64,000 bases of DNA, taken from positions 124,001-188,000 of the forward strand of contig JACDOA010000001.1 of the NCBI GenBank assembly GCA_017656335.1, read 5' to 3'. The DNA is from Thermosipho sp. (in: thermotogales) (GTDB lineage: Bacteria; Thermotogota; Thermotogae; Thermotogales; Fervidobacteriaceae). The notes under the pieces are model-generated. The model had not been told where the DNA came from. It made no database searches and was given only the letters and a program-made list of their open reading frames with translations. The position numbers and the translations under genes were made by a program. Of the stretch, positions 56,300-64,000 are shown piece by piece. Numbering within the stretch: the first letter of the stretch is position 1; every line of letters starts with the position of its first letter.

Positions 56300-58120
56300 C
56301 TATCCCTTTTGGGGAATTATTCTCCTTATAAGCATTACTATAGCAGGAATAGAAATTAAAGGAATTACAAGATTATAGGATACAAAAATTGTAGGAACGC
56401 CATATTGCACAATAAATTCTATAGGATTTATAAACATTAAAATTGATGAGAACAAAGCTGCAATATACCAAATAAAGTCATATTTAAATTTTACAGCAGT
56501 TAAAAATAATGCAATTGAAACAAAAATAAACGTCAAAAGACCATAGTTAGTTCTATAAAATTTGATAGGTGCTCTTTTCATGTCGTTTGTCTCATCAAGA
56601 GTTTTTTTAATTTTATTTAATGTTGGTTTTACTTCATCATAATTCAATTTTTTATTTATTTCTTCTAAAAAGAGATTTTCAAATTTGCTTGACGATATTT
56701 TAGCTATCTCCTTTGAAAAAGTTAAAATTTCACCTTCAAAAGAACGATATTTTCTTTTCCGAATATTTTCCTCGATACGATAATTTTCAAATTCCAATGC
56801 AACCTTTTTGAAATCATCTATTCTTCGATCAAAATTCTCCACATTCATATATTTGGAATCCTGAATTTTTTCTTCAAAGTTTTTTGCGTTAGTTTTCAAT
56901 CTTTGTACAATATCTTCTGTTTCTATTATACTTGAATTTGATTGTGTAAGTAAACCTTTAATAATATTGGAAAATTTTGAATAATTATCTTTTAAAACAT
57001 CGTTTGCAAGTTCATCGAAGTATATCGAATTTTCAAAATCAACATTGTTTTTCATCACTAAATCTTGAGAATAATATGTCGGAACCAAAAAAGAAATTAG
57101 GACAATTAAACTCATCAAAGAAGCTAAAATTCTTTTTTGTTTTATAAAAATCAAACCAGCTACGATAAAACCAAAGAATGAAATTAAACCATAAATTGTC
57201 GAAGCTGAATTTGATAAAATATCAAATCCTAAAAACAAATAAACAATTTCAACTAAAGAAATTAGAATAATTGTAACATTCCAAGATTTGTGCTTAAATA
57301 CAAAAACTGTTAACACTATTAAAAGAGCATAAACTACCCACCTTAACCACCAAAAACTATAAGAATTTGGAGCAATTTTTGCAAAAATTTCAGCATAAGT
57401 GTTTTTTAAACCAGCAATCACTTTAATAATACTCCTCTGTAAAAGTCCACCATATCTCAGTATCTTTTTTTCAGTTGTAGAGGAATTTTCCGATAGGATT
57501 TGAAGGTATTGATTGAAAGTTTTTACAAACTCTGGATTACTGGCAAGGGCTTGTATTTCAAATTCATAACCGCTTTCTTTGTACCGTGGCGTATAATCAA
57601 ATTTAAAATCATAATAGGGAGCTTCAATATCAATTGGAAGGTCAATTTTAGCTCCTAAATGTTTAGCAAGCAAGTCAGTATAATAATTTCTAGCAATTAA
57701 AATAACTTTATTTTGATAACTATTAAAAAACTGATTAAAATTCGGAGAAGCTTTAATAAAACTTGATTCAAATCCCTTTCTTTCAAGTTTTGCTTCTAAG
57801 TAAGCCATAAATGCCGCTCTGGCTAACTTCTCCTCATCTTCCGTTCCTTGAAATTCTCTATAAATTACATTTAAATAATCACCGACTTTTTTAGTTACAT
57901 CAGACTTTTCTACACTTCCTACTAGCCATATTTTATAAAAACGATACAAAGGTAATTCTTTATTAATTAAAGGTTTAATTACAGAAATAAATCCATCAGC
58001 AGAAGAGTTATCATAGTCATCAACATATTGTAAAAAAAGTTCCTGAGATTTCTCAATATTCAACGAAAAAGCAGCTAAAACAAACAAAAGAAGTACGATT
58101 ATTAAGGAAAATCGTTTCAT
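56300..58120 (-). CDS. Multi-pass membrane protein of unknown function, first gene of the BMP operon
   Basis: A 606-residue protein I do not recognise. It has a signal-like N-terminus (1-19) and an external-looking domain of about 235 residues. Four membrane helices follow (roughly 258-276, 281-298, 308-327, 331-349), then a second soluble stretch of about 170 residues rich in Lys/Glu with coiled-coil character (380-510). Three final helices lie at 525-544, 549-570 and 577-600. No catalytic motif is visible. GGAGGTG precedes the ATG, and the BMP receptor gene follows after 31 bases with no terminator, so it is probably made with the importer. It could be a helper or sensor, or only a passenger. 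Confidence 0.7.
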   Translation of the reverse strand: MKRFSLIIVLLLFVLAAFSLNIEKSQELFLQYVDDYDNSSADGFISVIKPLINKELPLYRFYKIWLVGSVEKSDVTKKVGDYLNVIYREFQGTEDEEKLARAAFMAYLEAKLERKGFESSFIKASPNFNQFFNSYQNKVILIARNYYTDLLAKHLGAKIDLPIDIEAPYYDFKFDYTPRYKESGYEFEIQALASNPEFVKTFNQYLQILSENSSTTEKKILRYGGLLQRSIIKVIAGLKNTYAEIFAKIAPNSYSFWWLRWVVYALLIVLTVFVFKHKSWNVTIILISLVEIVYLFLGFDILSNSASTIYGLISFFGFIVAGLIFIKQKRILASLMSLIVLISFLVPTYYSQDLVMKNNVDFENSIYFDELANDVLKDNYSKFSNIIKGLLTQSNSSIIETEDIVQRLKTNAKNFEEKIQDSKYMNVENFDRRIDDFKKVALEFENYRIEENIRKRKYRSFEGEILTFSKEIAKISSSKFENLFLEEINKKLNYDEVKPTLNKIKKTLDETNDMKRAPIKFYRTNYGLLTFIFVSIALFLTAVKFKYDFIWYIAALFSSILMFINPIEFIVQYGVPTIFVSYNLVIPLISIPAIVMLIRRIIPQKG

Positions 58121-58277
58121 TAACTAAGCACCTCCGCTAATTGTTTTGATTCTTATTAATTTTATCATAACTTTAAATATTTGCTATTTTTAATTATAGC
58201 ATAAAAATAAAGATTTTTTTTAAATTCTTTTACTAATTCTCTTTATTTCATTGTTTTTATTTAATCAACATTTTTAG

Positions 58278-58283
58278 TATAAT
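58278..58283 (+). promoter_or_regulatory. -10 promoter element of the P5C dehydrogenase gene
   Basis: A perfect TATAAT, 35 bases before the ATG at 58319. No convincing TTGACA-like -35 is present at the usual distance. Confidence 0.45.
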
Positions 58284-58318
58284 CTTGATGACATATCAAA
58301 AATAAGGAGGGGGATATC

Positions 58319-59893
58319 ATGGAAGCTACAGATTTTTTAATCTTAAAACCTTTTAAAAATCTGCCAATTTCAGACTTTTCTAATCCTGAAATTGAGAAAA
58401 AAATGAAAGAAGCCTTAGCTAAAGTTGAATCGGAGTTTGAAAAAGAATATGAAATAGTAATTGGTGGTAAAAGGTATAAATCGGAAAGAAAAATTAAATC
58501 CATAAATCCAAGTAAAATTACTGAAATTGTAGGAATAACAAATTCTGCTAATGAAGATTTAGCAGAAATGGCAGTACAAACTGCTTTAAAGGCATTTGAT
58601 AAATGGAGTAAAACACCAGCTTGGAAAAGGGCAGAATATTTACTTAAAACAGCAGAAATTTTGAGACAAAAAAGATTTGATTTTGTTGCAACAATGGTTT
58701 TTGAAGTTGGAAAAAATTGGGTAGAAGCTGATGCTGATTTTGCTGAAGCAGTTGATTTTCTTGAATTTTACGCAAGAGAAATGCTGAGATATGCTTCTGA
58801 ACAACCATTAGTAAGAATTCCAACTGAAAAAAATGAGCTAAGATACATTCCACTTGGAGTTGGAGCAATTATTCCTCCGTGGAACTTTCCTCTTGCAATA
58901 CTAGTTGGTATGACAAGTGCTGCCGTTGTTACTGGTAACACTGTTGTTCTTAAGCCGGCAAGTGATAGCACAGTTATTGCTGCAAAATTTTATGAAGCTC
59001 TTGAAGAAGCTGGACTCCCTGAAGGTGTTGTTAATTTTCTTCCTGGAAGTGGTGCTCTTGCTGGTGAATATCTAGTAAAACACCCAAAAATTAGATTTAT
59101 AAGTTTTACTGGTTCAAAAGAAGTGGGCCTGAGGATTCATGAACTAGCTTCAAAAACACAACCCGGGCAAATTTGGATTAAAAGAACAGTTTTAGAAATG
59201 GGCGGAAAAGATGCCGTTGTTGTTGATGAAACAGCCGATTTGGATGCAGCAGCCGAAGGAATTGTAGCAAGCGCATTTGGTTTCCAAGGGCAAAAATGTA
59301 GTGCTGGAAGCAGAGCTATTATTGTTGATGAAGTTTACGACAAAGTAATTGAAAAAGTTATTGATAAGGCTTCTAAAATAAAAATCGGTGATGTTAGATA
59401 TAAAGAAAATTGGTTGGGGCCTGTTATTAATAGAGGAGCCTTTGAAAAAATTAAAGGATACATCGAAATAGGAAAAAAAGAAGGCACGCTTATTTTTGGT
59501 GGTAAAACTCTAGAAAATTGGGGAGGATTTTTCATAGAACCAACAATTTTTAAAGATGTTCCTTGGAACGCGAGAATTGCACAAGAAGAAATCTTTGGAC
59601 CAGTATTAGCAATTATTAAAGCTAAAGATTTTGAAGAAGCACTGAAAATTGCAAATTCAACTGAATATGGATTAACAGGATCTTTATATTCAAAATCGCG
59701 AGAAAGAATAGAAAAAGCAAAAAATGAATTCCACGTTGGAAATCTTTACTTTAATAGAAAATGTACTGGTGCTTTAGTAGGTGTTCATCCATTTGGTGGG
59801 TTTAATATGTCCGGTACAGATAGTAAAGCAGGTGGTAGAGATTACCTTGGCTTGTTCCTTCAAGCAAAATCAATTTCAGAAAAAATTCTTTAA
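58319..59893 (+). CDS. rocA: L-glutamate gamma-semialdehyde (P5C) dehydrogenase
   Basis: It oxidises glutamate semialdehyde to glutamate with NAD(P), the last step of proline/arginine/ornithine breakdown. The 524 residues fit the group A P5CDH family: a conserved KPFKNLPISDFSNPE start, PPWNFPLAILVGM near 182, VLKPASDSTV near 209, FTGSKEVGLRIHELA near 262, LEMGGKDAVVVDETADLD (catalytic Glu) near 293, and FGFQGQKCSAGSRAI with the catalytic Cys near 326. AAGGAGGGGG precedes the ATG. It stands alone with a terminator after it. Confidence 0.93.
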   Translation: MEATDFLILKPFKNLPISDFSNPEIEKKMKEALAKVESEFEKEYEIVIGGKRYKSERKIKSINPSKITEIVGITNSANEDLAEMAVQTALKAFDKWSKTPAWKRAEYLLKTAEILRQKRFDFVATMVFEVGKNWVEADADFAEAVDFLEFYAREMLRYASEQPLVRIPTEKNELRYIPLGVGAIIPPWNFPLAILVGMTSAAVVTGNTVVLKPASDSTVIAAKFYEALEEAGLPEGVVNFLPGSGALAGEYLVKHPKIRFISFTGSKEVGLRIHELASKTQPGQIWIKRTVLEMGGKDAVVVDETADLDAAAEGIVASAFGFQGQKCSAGSRAIIVDEVYDKVIEKVIDKASKIKIGDVRYKENWLGPVINRGAFEKIKGYIEIGKKEGTLIFGGKTLENWGGFFIEPTIFKDVPWNARIAQEEIFGPVLAIIKAKDFEEALKIANSTEYGLTGSLYSKSRERIEKAKNEFHVGNLYFNRKCTGALVGVHPFGGFNMSGTDSKAGGRDYLGLFLQAKSISEKIL

Positions 59894-59910
59894 AAACAAA
59901 TTTTAAATCA

Positions 59911-59936
59911 AAAAGGTCGGCAAACGCCGACCTTTT
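59911..59936. terminator. Bidirectional terminator between rocA and the ferredoxin gene
   Basis: AAAAGGTCGGC and GCCGACCTTTT form an 11-bp stem around AAAC. The T-run on the + strand ends rocA, and the A-rich 5' side supplies a T-run for the convergent ferredoxin transcript. Confidence 0.85.
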
Positions 59937-59959
59937 AATTAAATAATAATATTTTAAAA

Positions 59960-60154
<195 letters not shown>

Positions 60155-60190
60155 CTATAGTTATGATCAAAGCCTATCAATCTCATTATA

Positions 60191-61510
60191 TCATACACTT
60201 TTTCCCTCTGCAAATCTTTTTGTCTTTTTATCTAGATCTTTTAAATAATTTTTTATTGCTAAGTTATTATCTTTTATTGAATTTTCAATTTGTTTTAAAT
60301 TTTGCACAACGGAAGAATGACTTTTATTAAAAATTTTTCCAATTTCCCTTGTTGATAATCCCAAATACTTACTCAAATAATACATTCCGATTTTTCTAGC
60401 AAAAGAAACATTTTTAGTTCTTTTTGAGGATAACATTTCTTCTGGAGAGCATTCAAAAATTTCAGATAAAATCACAATTATATTTTCTGTCAATGTCTTT
60501 GAATCAGTTCTATAATTAGGAATTAATGATTGAGCTATTGATAAGTTCATTTCTCCAAAAAGATTTTTATATGCAATTAACTTTAACAAAGCGCCGTGTA
60601 AAACTCGTGGAGTATCATAAACTTGAACCAAGTACTCAATAATTTTATCATCAAGCTCGGCTTCTTTTAATTCTAAAATTTTCTTACCAATTTTAAACAG
60701 ATCAAACTTAGAAGGTTTTTCTATCTTAACAACCAATCCCATTTGAAATCTTGATATCATCCTAGAGTGAAAATCTTTCAACTCATTGGGGGTTCTATCA
60801 GAACATATTATGATCTGCTTACCAGCTTCGTGTATTGCATTAAAAGTATGAAATAATTCAATTTGAGCCGCCTTTTTTCCAATCAAAAATTGTATATCAT
60901 CAATAATCAAAATATCAGCTTTTTTTCTATATTTCTCTCTAAATTCCTCAGTTGTTCCTTTTTTTATAGAAATTATCATTTCATTCATAAACTCTTCGCT
61001 TGTTAAATAAGCTACTTTCATATCTGGATCAGTTTCCAATACATAATTTCCCAATGCTTGTGCAAGATGAGTTTTTCCTAGACCAACTCCACTGTACAAA
61101 AATATAGGGTTATAATAACCTGGATTTTTACTTGCCTCTAAAAAAGCATTGTAAGCAAATCTATTGAATTCGCCCACAATTAAATTCTGAAAAGTATATC
61201 TTGGATTCAAAGGTGTAATTAAAAGAGGTTTTTTCTTTACTAATGGTCCTTCTTGTTTATCTCTACTATCATTAGTTTTAATTTCTCTATAGGTGAATTC
61301 ATAAGAGTATTCTTTTCCAAAAAAATCACGTAAAACTTTTGAAATGGTTTTACCAAATTTTTGCTCAAGTCTGTCTTTTATAAAGATATTTCCAACTTCA
61401 AAAACAACATGATTATTTTCAATTTTTTTAATGTCAAAATCAAGAAACCAACTTTCCCAATTCTGTCTGCTAATTCGTTCTTTCAAGGCATTAAGTATTT
61501 CTTTTTTCAT
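60191..61510 (-). CDS. dnaA: Chromosomal replication initiator protein DnaA
   Basis: The AAA+ initiator that unwinds the origin. The 439 residues begin with a domain I (NALKERISRQNWESWFLDF), have no extended domain II beyond about 100 residues, and then the AAA+ core: NPRYTFQNLIVGEFNRFAY near 102-120, Walker A YSGVGLGKTHLAQAL near 142-156, and IDDIQFLIGKKAAQ near 205. The C-terminal domain IV has the DnaA-box reader KYLGLSTREIGKIFNKSHSSVV near 385-408. GAGGTG precedes the ATG. Confidence 0.97.
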   Translation of the reverse strand: MKKEILNALKERISRQNWESWFLDFDIKKIENNHVVFEVGNIFIKDRLEQKFGKTISKVLRDFFGKEYSYEFTYREIKTNDSRDKQEGPLVKKKPLLITPLNPRYTFQNLIVGEFNRFAYNAFLEASKNPGYYNPIFLYSGVGLGKTHLAQALGNYVLETDPDMKVAYLTSEEFMNEMIISIKKGTTEEFREKYRKKADILIIDDIQFLIGKKAAQIELFHTFNAIHEAGKQIIICSDRTPNELKDFHSRMISRFQMGLVVKIEKPSKFDLFKIGKKILELKEAELDDKIIEYLVQVYDTPRVLHGALLKLIAYKNLFGEMNLSIAQSLIPNYRTDSKTLTENIIVILSEIFECSPEEMLSSKRTKNVSFARKIGMYYLSKYLGLSTREIGKIFNKSHSSVVQNLKQIENSIKDNNLAIKNYLKDLDKKTKRFAEGKSV

Positions 61511-61804
61511 ATAGGGTACACCTCATAATCGGAATTTTATTTTTGGAGGGAGCAAAAAATATTATCTCATATCCGAATGTAAAAAATCAAGAAACAATTG
61601 TATCAAAGTTCTAAATAACTTCCCAATAATTTGAAACAAAACCTTATAATTGCTTAATCAATTCTTTTAAAGTGATAAAAATTAAGTAAAATAAGCTATT
61701 TTAAAAATTCTGCCATTTTCTATAACTTACTAAATTTAGAAAAAATGAGCTTTTAGGTTAAAATAAAATTGTAACATTTTAAAAAAATGGTGAGAGGTGA
61801 AATT
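61511..61804. other. AT-rich region between divergent dnaA and dppA-like genes
   Basis: 294 bases, very AT-rich, with promoters for both directions presumably within it. I looked for DnaA boxes (TTATCCACA-like) and for the T. maritima-type 12-mer (AAACCTACCACC) on both strands and found none, so no origin is claimed. TTAAAATAAAAT around 61759-61770 may be a -10 for the + strand gene. Confidence 0.6.
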
Positions 61805-62626
61805 ATGAAAATTTATATTTCTGTCGATTTAGAAGGTCTTGGAGGAATTGTTCAATGGTCTGATGTTTCTCAAGGCGGTAGTTTTAAACAATATTATTTG
61901 ATGGAACAACTAAGAGCTTTATTAAGAGGGCTTGGAAATAACTACGTTTTAATTTCTGATTCTCATGCTTACGGAGACAATATTTTATGGGAAATTACCA
62001 AAGAATTTCCTAATGTAGAAATAATTAGTGGTGGGCTTAGAAAAAATTATATGATGACTGGTTTAGATGAAAGTTTCGATAGGGTAATATTTTTTGGTTA
62101 TCACTCATCAATTGGAACAAAATATTCTACAATGGATCATACTTATTCATCATCTTCAATATACAACATATGGATTAATGGCACAATAGTTAATGAAGCG
62201 CTTATTAATGCAGCGTTTGCTGGTCTTTTCAATGTTCCAATAAGTATGGTAATTGGAGATGACAAACTTAAAAATGAATTAAAAGTATTCAAAAATCTTT
62301 TTTATGTAGAAACTAAAACATCACTTGGTAGATATTCAGCAAAATTAAAACCTATGAAAACTCTGCTTGAAGAAATTGAATTAAAAGCAAAAGAAATGAT
62401 TTCAAAACCCAAAAATATCTTTACAGTATTTAAATTTGAGTCACCTATTGAACTTATTGTTGAACTTTCAGATACAAGTAGGGCGGATTTAGTTGAAATC
62501 TTACCCTTGACAGAAAGAATAGATGGAAGAAAAATAAAAGTTGTTCATTCTGAATATCAAGTAATATTTGATACAATATTATCGATTGCATTTTTATGTC
62601 AGGTAGCAAAAACTATAGGGAGGTGA
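61805..62626 (+). CDS. M55-family D-aminopeptidase (DppA-like)
   Basis: A zinc peptidase that forms a decamer and acts on D-amino-acid peptides in Bacillus DppA. The 273 residues have the family start IYISVDLEGLGG with the SxDxEG motif (residues 5-10), SDSHAYGDN near 52 (metal Asp-His), YHSSIGTKYSTMDHTYSS near 100-118 (His and Thr-like residues), and a NGTIVNEALINAAFAG helix near 126. I chose the ATG at 61805 with GAGAGGTGA upstream. Its physiological substrate here is unknown; cell wall peptide recycling is one option. Confidence 0.85.
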   Translation: MKIYISVDLEGLGGIVQWSDVSQGGSFKQYYLMEQLRALLRGLGNNYVLISDSHAYGDNILWEITKEFPNVEIISGGLRKNYMMTGLDESFDRVIFFGYHSSIGTKYSTMDHTYSSSSIYNIWINGTIVNEALINAAFAGLFNVPISMVIGDDKLKNELKVFKNLFYVETKTSLGRYSAKLKPMKTLLEEIELKAKEMISKPKNIFTVFKFESPIELIVELSDTSRADLVEILPLTERIDGRKIKVVHSEYQVIFDTILSIAFLCQVAKTIGR

Positions 62627-62630
62627 ACTA

Positions 62631-63515
62631 ATGCTGCAATCTTTTCAACAAATCATTGATATTGCCAAAGGAAAAAACGCAACAATCGCCTTAGCAGGTG
62701 CCGAAGATATAGAAGCAATTAAAGCTATAAAAAGTGCTCTAGATTTTGGAATTAGAGGTATACTTGTTGGAAATAAAGATATAATCAAGAAGCATCTAGA
62801 AACTTTACAAATCGATCTTCCAATAGTTCATTCAGAAAATGAAACTGAATCTTCCGAAAAAGCTGTAAAGTTAATTAATGAAGGAAAAGCAAATATTTTA
62901 ATGAAAGGTTTAGTAAAAACAGCTACACTTTTAAAAGCTGTTTTAAATAAAGAATGGGGGCTACGAACTGGAAATCTTTTATCACATGTAGCTATACTTG
63001 AAACACCTGGACTTGATAGATTAATCTTTGTTACTGATGGTGGTATGATTATAAAACCAGATCTCAATCAAAAAGTTGGAATAATACAAAATGCTGCTAA
63101 TTTGGCCCATGATCTTGGATATGAAAAACCCAATGTAGCTTTAATTGCTGCTGTCGAAGTTGTAAATCCTGACATGCCAGAAACTATGGAAGCTGCTATA
63201 ATTTCAAAAATGGCAGATAGAAAGCAAATTAAAGGATGCAATATAGATGGGCCGTTAGGTTTGGATAACGCTTTGAATCTTATGGCTGCTCAAATAAAAA
63301 AAGTAGAAAGTGAAGTTGCAGGAAAAGCTGATATTTTGGTCGTTCCCGACATTCATAGTGGAAACTTCTTAGGAAAATCTGCAGTATATCTTGCAAAAGG
63401 TAAAATTGCAGGGTTAGTTATTGGAGCTAAAGTTCCAATTATAATAGTATCTAGAGCTGATTCAAGTGAATCAAAAAGAAATTCAATTGCTTTAGCTGCA
63501 GCTATAAGTAAATAA
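62631..63515 (+). CDS. ptb: Phosphate butyryltransferase-type acyltransferase
   Basis: It exchanges acyl-CoA and acyl-phosphate, feeding ATP-yielding kinases. The 294 residues match the Pta/Ptb fold: ALAGAEDIEAIKAIKSALDFGI near 20, LVGNKDIIKKH near 45, MKGLVKTATLLKAVLNKEWGLRTG near 91-114, FVTDGGMIIKPDLNQKVGI near 133, and PDIHSGNFLGKSAVYL near 245. The sequence is closer to the phosphate butyryltransferase group than to long Pta. It begins 4 bases after the peptidase and is followed 14 bases later by a carbamate kinase, not a butyrate kinase. Confidence 0.85.
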   Translation: MLQSFQQIIDIAKGKNATIALAGAEDIEAIKAIKSALDFGIRGILVGNKDIIKKHLETLQIDLPIVHSENETESSEKAVKLINEGKANILMKGLVKTATLLKAVLNKEWGLRTGNLLSHVAILETPGLDRLIFVTDGGMIIKPDLNQKVGIIQNAANLAHDLGYEKPNVALIAAVEVVNPDMPETMEAAIISKMADRKQIKGCNIDGPLGLDNALNLMAAQIKKVESEVAGKADILVVPDIHSGNFLGKSAVYLAKGKIAGLVIGAKVPIIIVSRADSSESKRNSIALAAAISK

Positions 63516-63529
63516 AAAGGAGGGGAATT

Positions 63530-64000
63530 ATGAAAAAGTTAGCAGTAGTTGCTATTGGTGGAAATGCGGTAAATAGACCTGGAGAAAAGGCAACAGCAGA
63601 AAATATGTTTAAAAATTTAAGTGAAACTGCTAAGTTCATTTCAAAGATGTTGGATGAATACGATATTGCAATAACTCACGGGAACGGTCCCCAAGTAGGA
63701 AATCTTTTAGTGCAACAAGAAATTGCAAAAGATAAAATTCCACCTTTCCCTATTGATGTAAATGATGCACAAACTCAAGGTAGCTTGGGGTATATGATTG
63801 CTCAGACTTTATATAATGAATTAAAAGAAGAAGGGAAAGAATATCAAATTGCTGCTGTTGTAACTCAAATTGTTGTAGACAAAAATGATCCAGCCTTTCA
63901 AAATCCAACTAAACCTGTTGGACCTTTTTATTATGAAAAAGAAGCTAAAAAACTAATTGAAGAAAAAGGATGGATTATCAAAGAAGATGCAGGTAGAGGT
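63530..64000 (+). CDS. arcC: Carbamate kinase (5' part, cut by the window edge)
   Basis: The first 157 codons of an amino-acid-kinase-family protein. KLAVVAIGGNAVNRPGEKATA at the start, ITHGNGPQVGNLLVQQEIA near 48-66, and DAQTQGSLGYMIAQTLYNEL near 80 are characteristic of carbamate kinases, which make ATP from carbamoyl phosphate. The ADP/nucleotide-binding half lies beyond the window. AGGAGGGG precedes the ATG. Arginine deiminase pathway or purine/creatinine breakdown partners are not seen here. Confidence 0.9.
   Translation, partial: MKKLAVVAIGGNAVNRPGEKATAENMFKNLSETAKFISKMLDEYDIAITHGNGPQVGNLLVQQEIAKDKIPPFPIDVNDAQTQGSLGYMIAQTLYNELKEEGKEYQIAAVVTQIVVDKNDPAFQNPTKPVGPFYYEKEAKKLIEEKGWIIKEDAGRG

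Noticed and set aside
61511-61804. Replication origin next to dnaA
   Set aside because: No cluster of DnaA boxes, of the general or the Thermotoga 12-mer type, was found on either strand; AT-richness alone is not enough in this genome.

Overview
The window comes from a low-GC (about 30% by eye), densely packed bacterial genome, most like the Thermotogales and within them a Thermosipho-type organism. The evidence is indirect. It has a 60-residue single-[4Fe-4S] ferredoxin of the Thermotoga maritima type, a lysine riboswitch ahead of asd as in T. maritima, a 357-residue DisA, a short Mfd, a two-subunit glycine decarboxylase, a small-form methylmalonyl-CoA mutase (B12-dependent, as expected of Thermosipho), and an apolipoprotein N-acyltransferase. 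No phage, transposon, CRISPR array or defence island is visible. Almost everything is core metabolism and information processing in long operons with 4-base overlaps.

Layout. 1-2777 (+): end of a NAGPA-type phosphodiester glycosidase, apt, pgi, an unknown 75-residue protein and coaE, closed by a terminator shared with convergent uvrB. 2800-9709 (-): uvrB, an RqcH/NFACT protein, a family-5 (peptide type) ABC substrate-binding protein, and a degenerate S41-peptidase-like membrane-anchored protein. 9757-15728 (+): tRNA-Val(CAC) with its own promoter and terminator, a small membrane protein, tmcAL, mfd and an MFS transporter. 15794-25860 (-): two groups, ferritin/disA, and DUF3783-infB-oadA-(acpS-folK fusion)-class II aldolase-mcmA-pdxS-pdxT. 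26105-27911 (+): a VUT-type queuosine-precursor transporter and a minimal AspT-type transporter. 27949-34463 (+): promoter, lysine riboswitch, transcription attenuator and seven lysine/diaminopimelate genes. 34521-51459 (+): SGNH hydrolase, a 660-base gap with decayed coding remnants, a DegT aminotransferase, lnt, nicotinate phosphoribosyltransferase, a glycine-cleavage cluster (gcvT, gcvPA, gcvPB, no gcvH), Fe-ADH, an RlmI-type methyltransferase, a secreted beta-propeller, a Nudix hydrolase, an M20 peptidase and hutU. 51552-58120 (-): a complete BMP-type (probably nucleoside) ABC importer headed by an unrecognised 606-residue membrane protein. 58278-64000: P5C dehydrogenase (+), ferredoxin and dnaA (-), then M55 D-aminopeptidase, phosphate butyryltransferase and the start of a carbamate kinase (+).

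How the genes work together. The lysine operon is the clearest unit: asd, dapF, dapA, dapB, dapD/H, lysC and an ArgD-like aminotransferase make up the acetylase route to diaminopimelate, for cell wall and lysine, under feedback by a lysine aptamer. The deacetylase and lysA are not here. Several modules look fermentative: peptide and nucleoside uptake, P5C dehydrogenase, hutU, the glycine cleavage genes, phosphate butyryltransferase and carbamate kinase. Carboxyltransferase OadA and methylmalonyl-CoA mutase point to a propionate/succinate interconversion.

I did not find a convincing undescribed multi-gene system. The observations most worth checking are: (i) a DUF2007-GcvT in-frame fusion that keeps a strong internal ribosome binding site and start, and sits one homopolymer A away from being two separate genes; (ii) an AcpS-FolK fusion; (iii) the unrecognised 606-residue membrane protein of the BMP operon and the stacked hairpins in that operon; (iv) decayed coding remnants in the only long gap; and (v) an S41-like protein without a recognisable catalytic serine.
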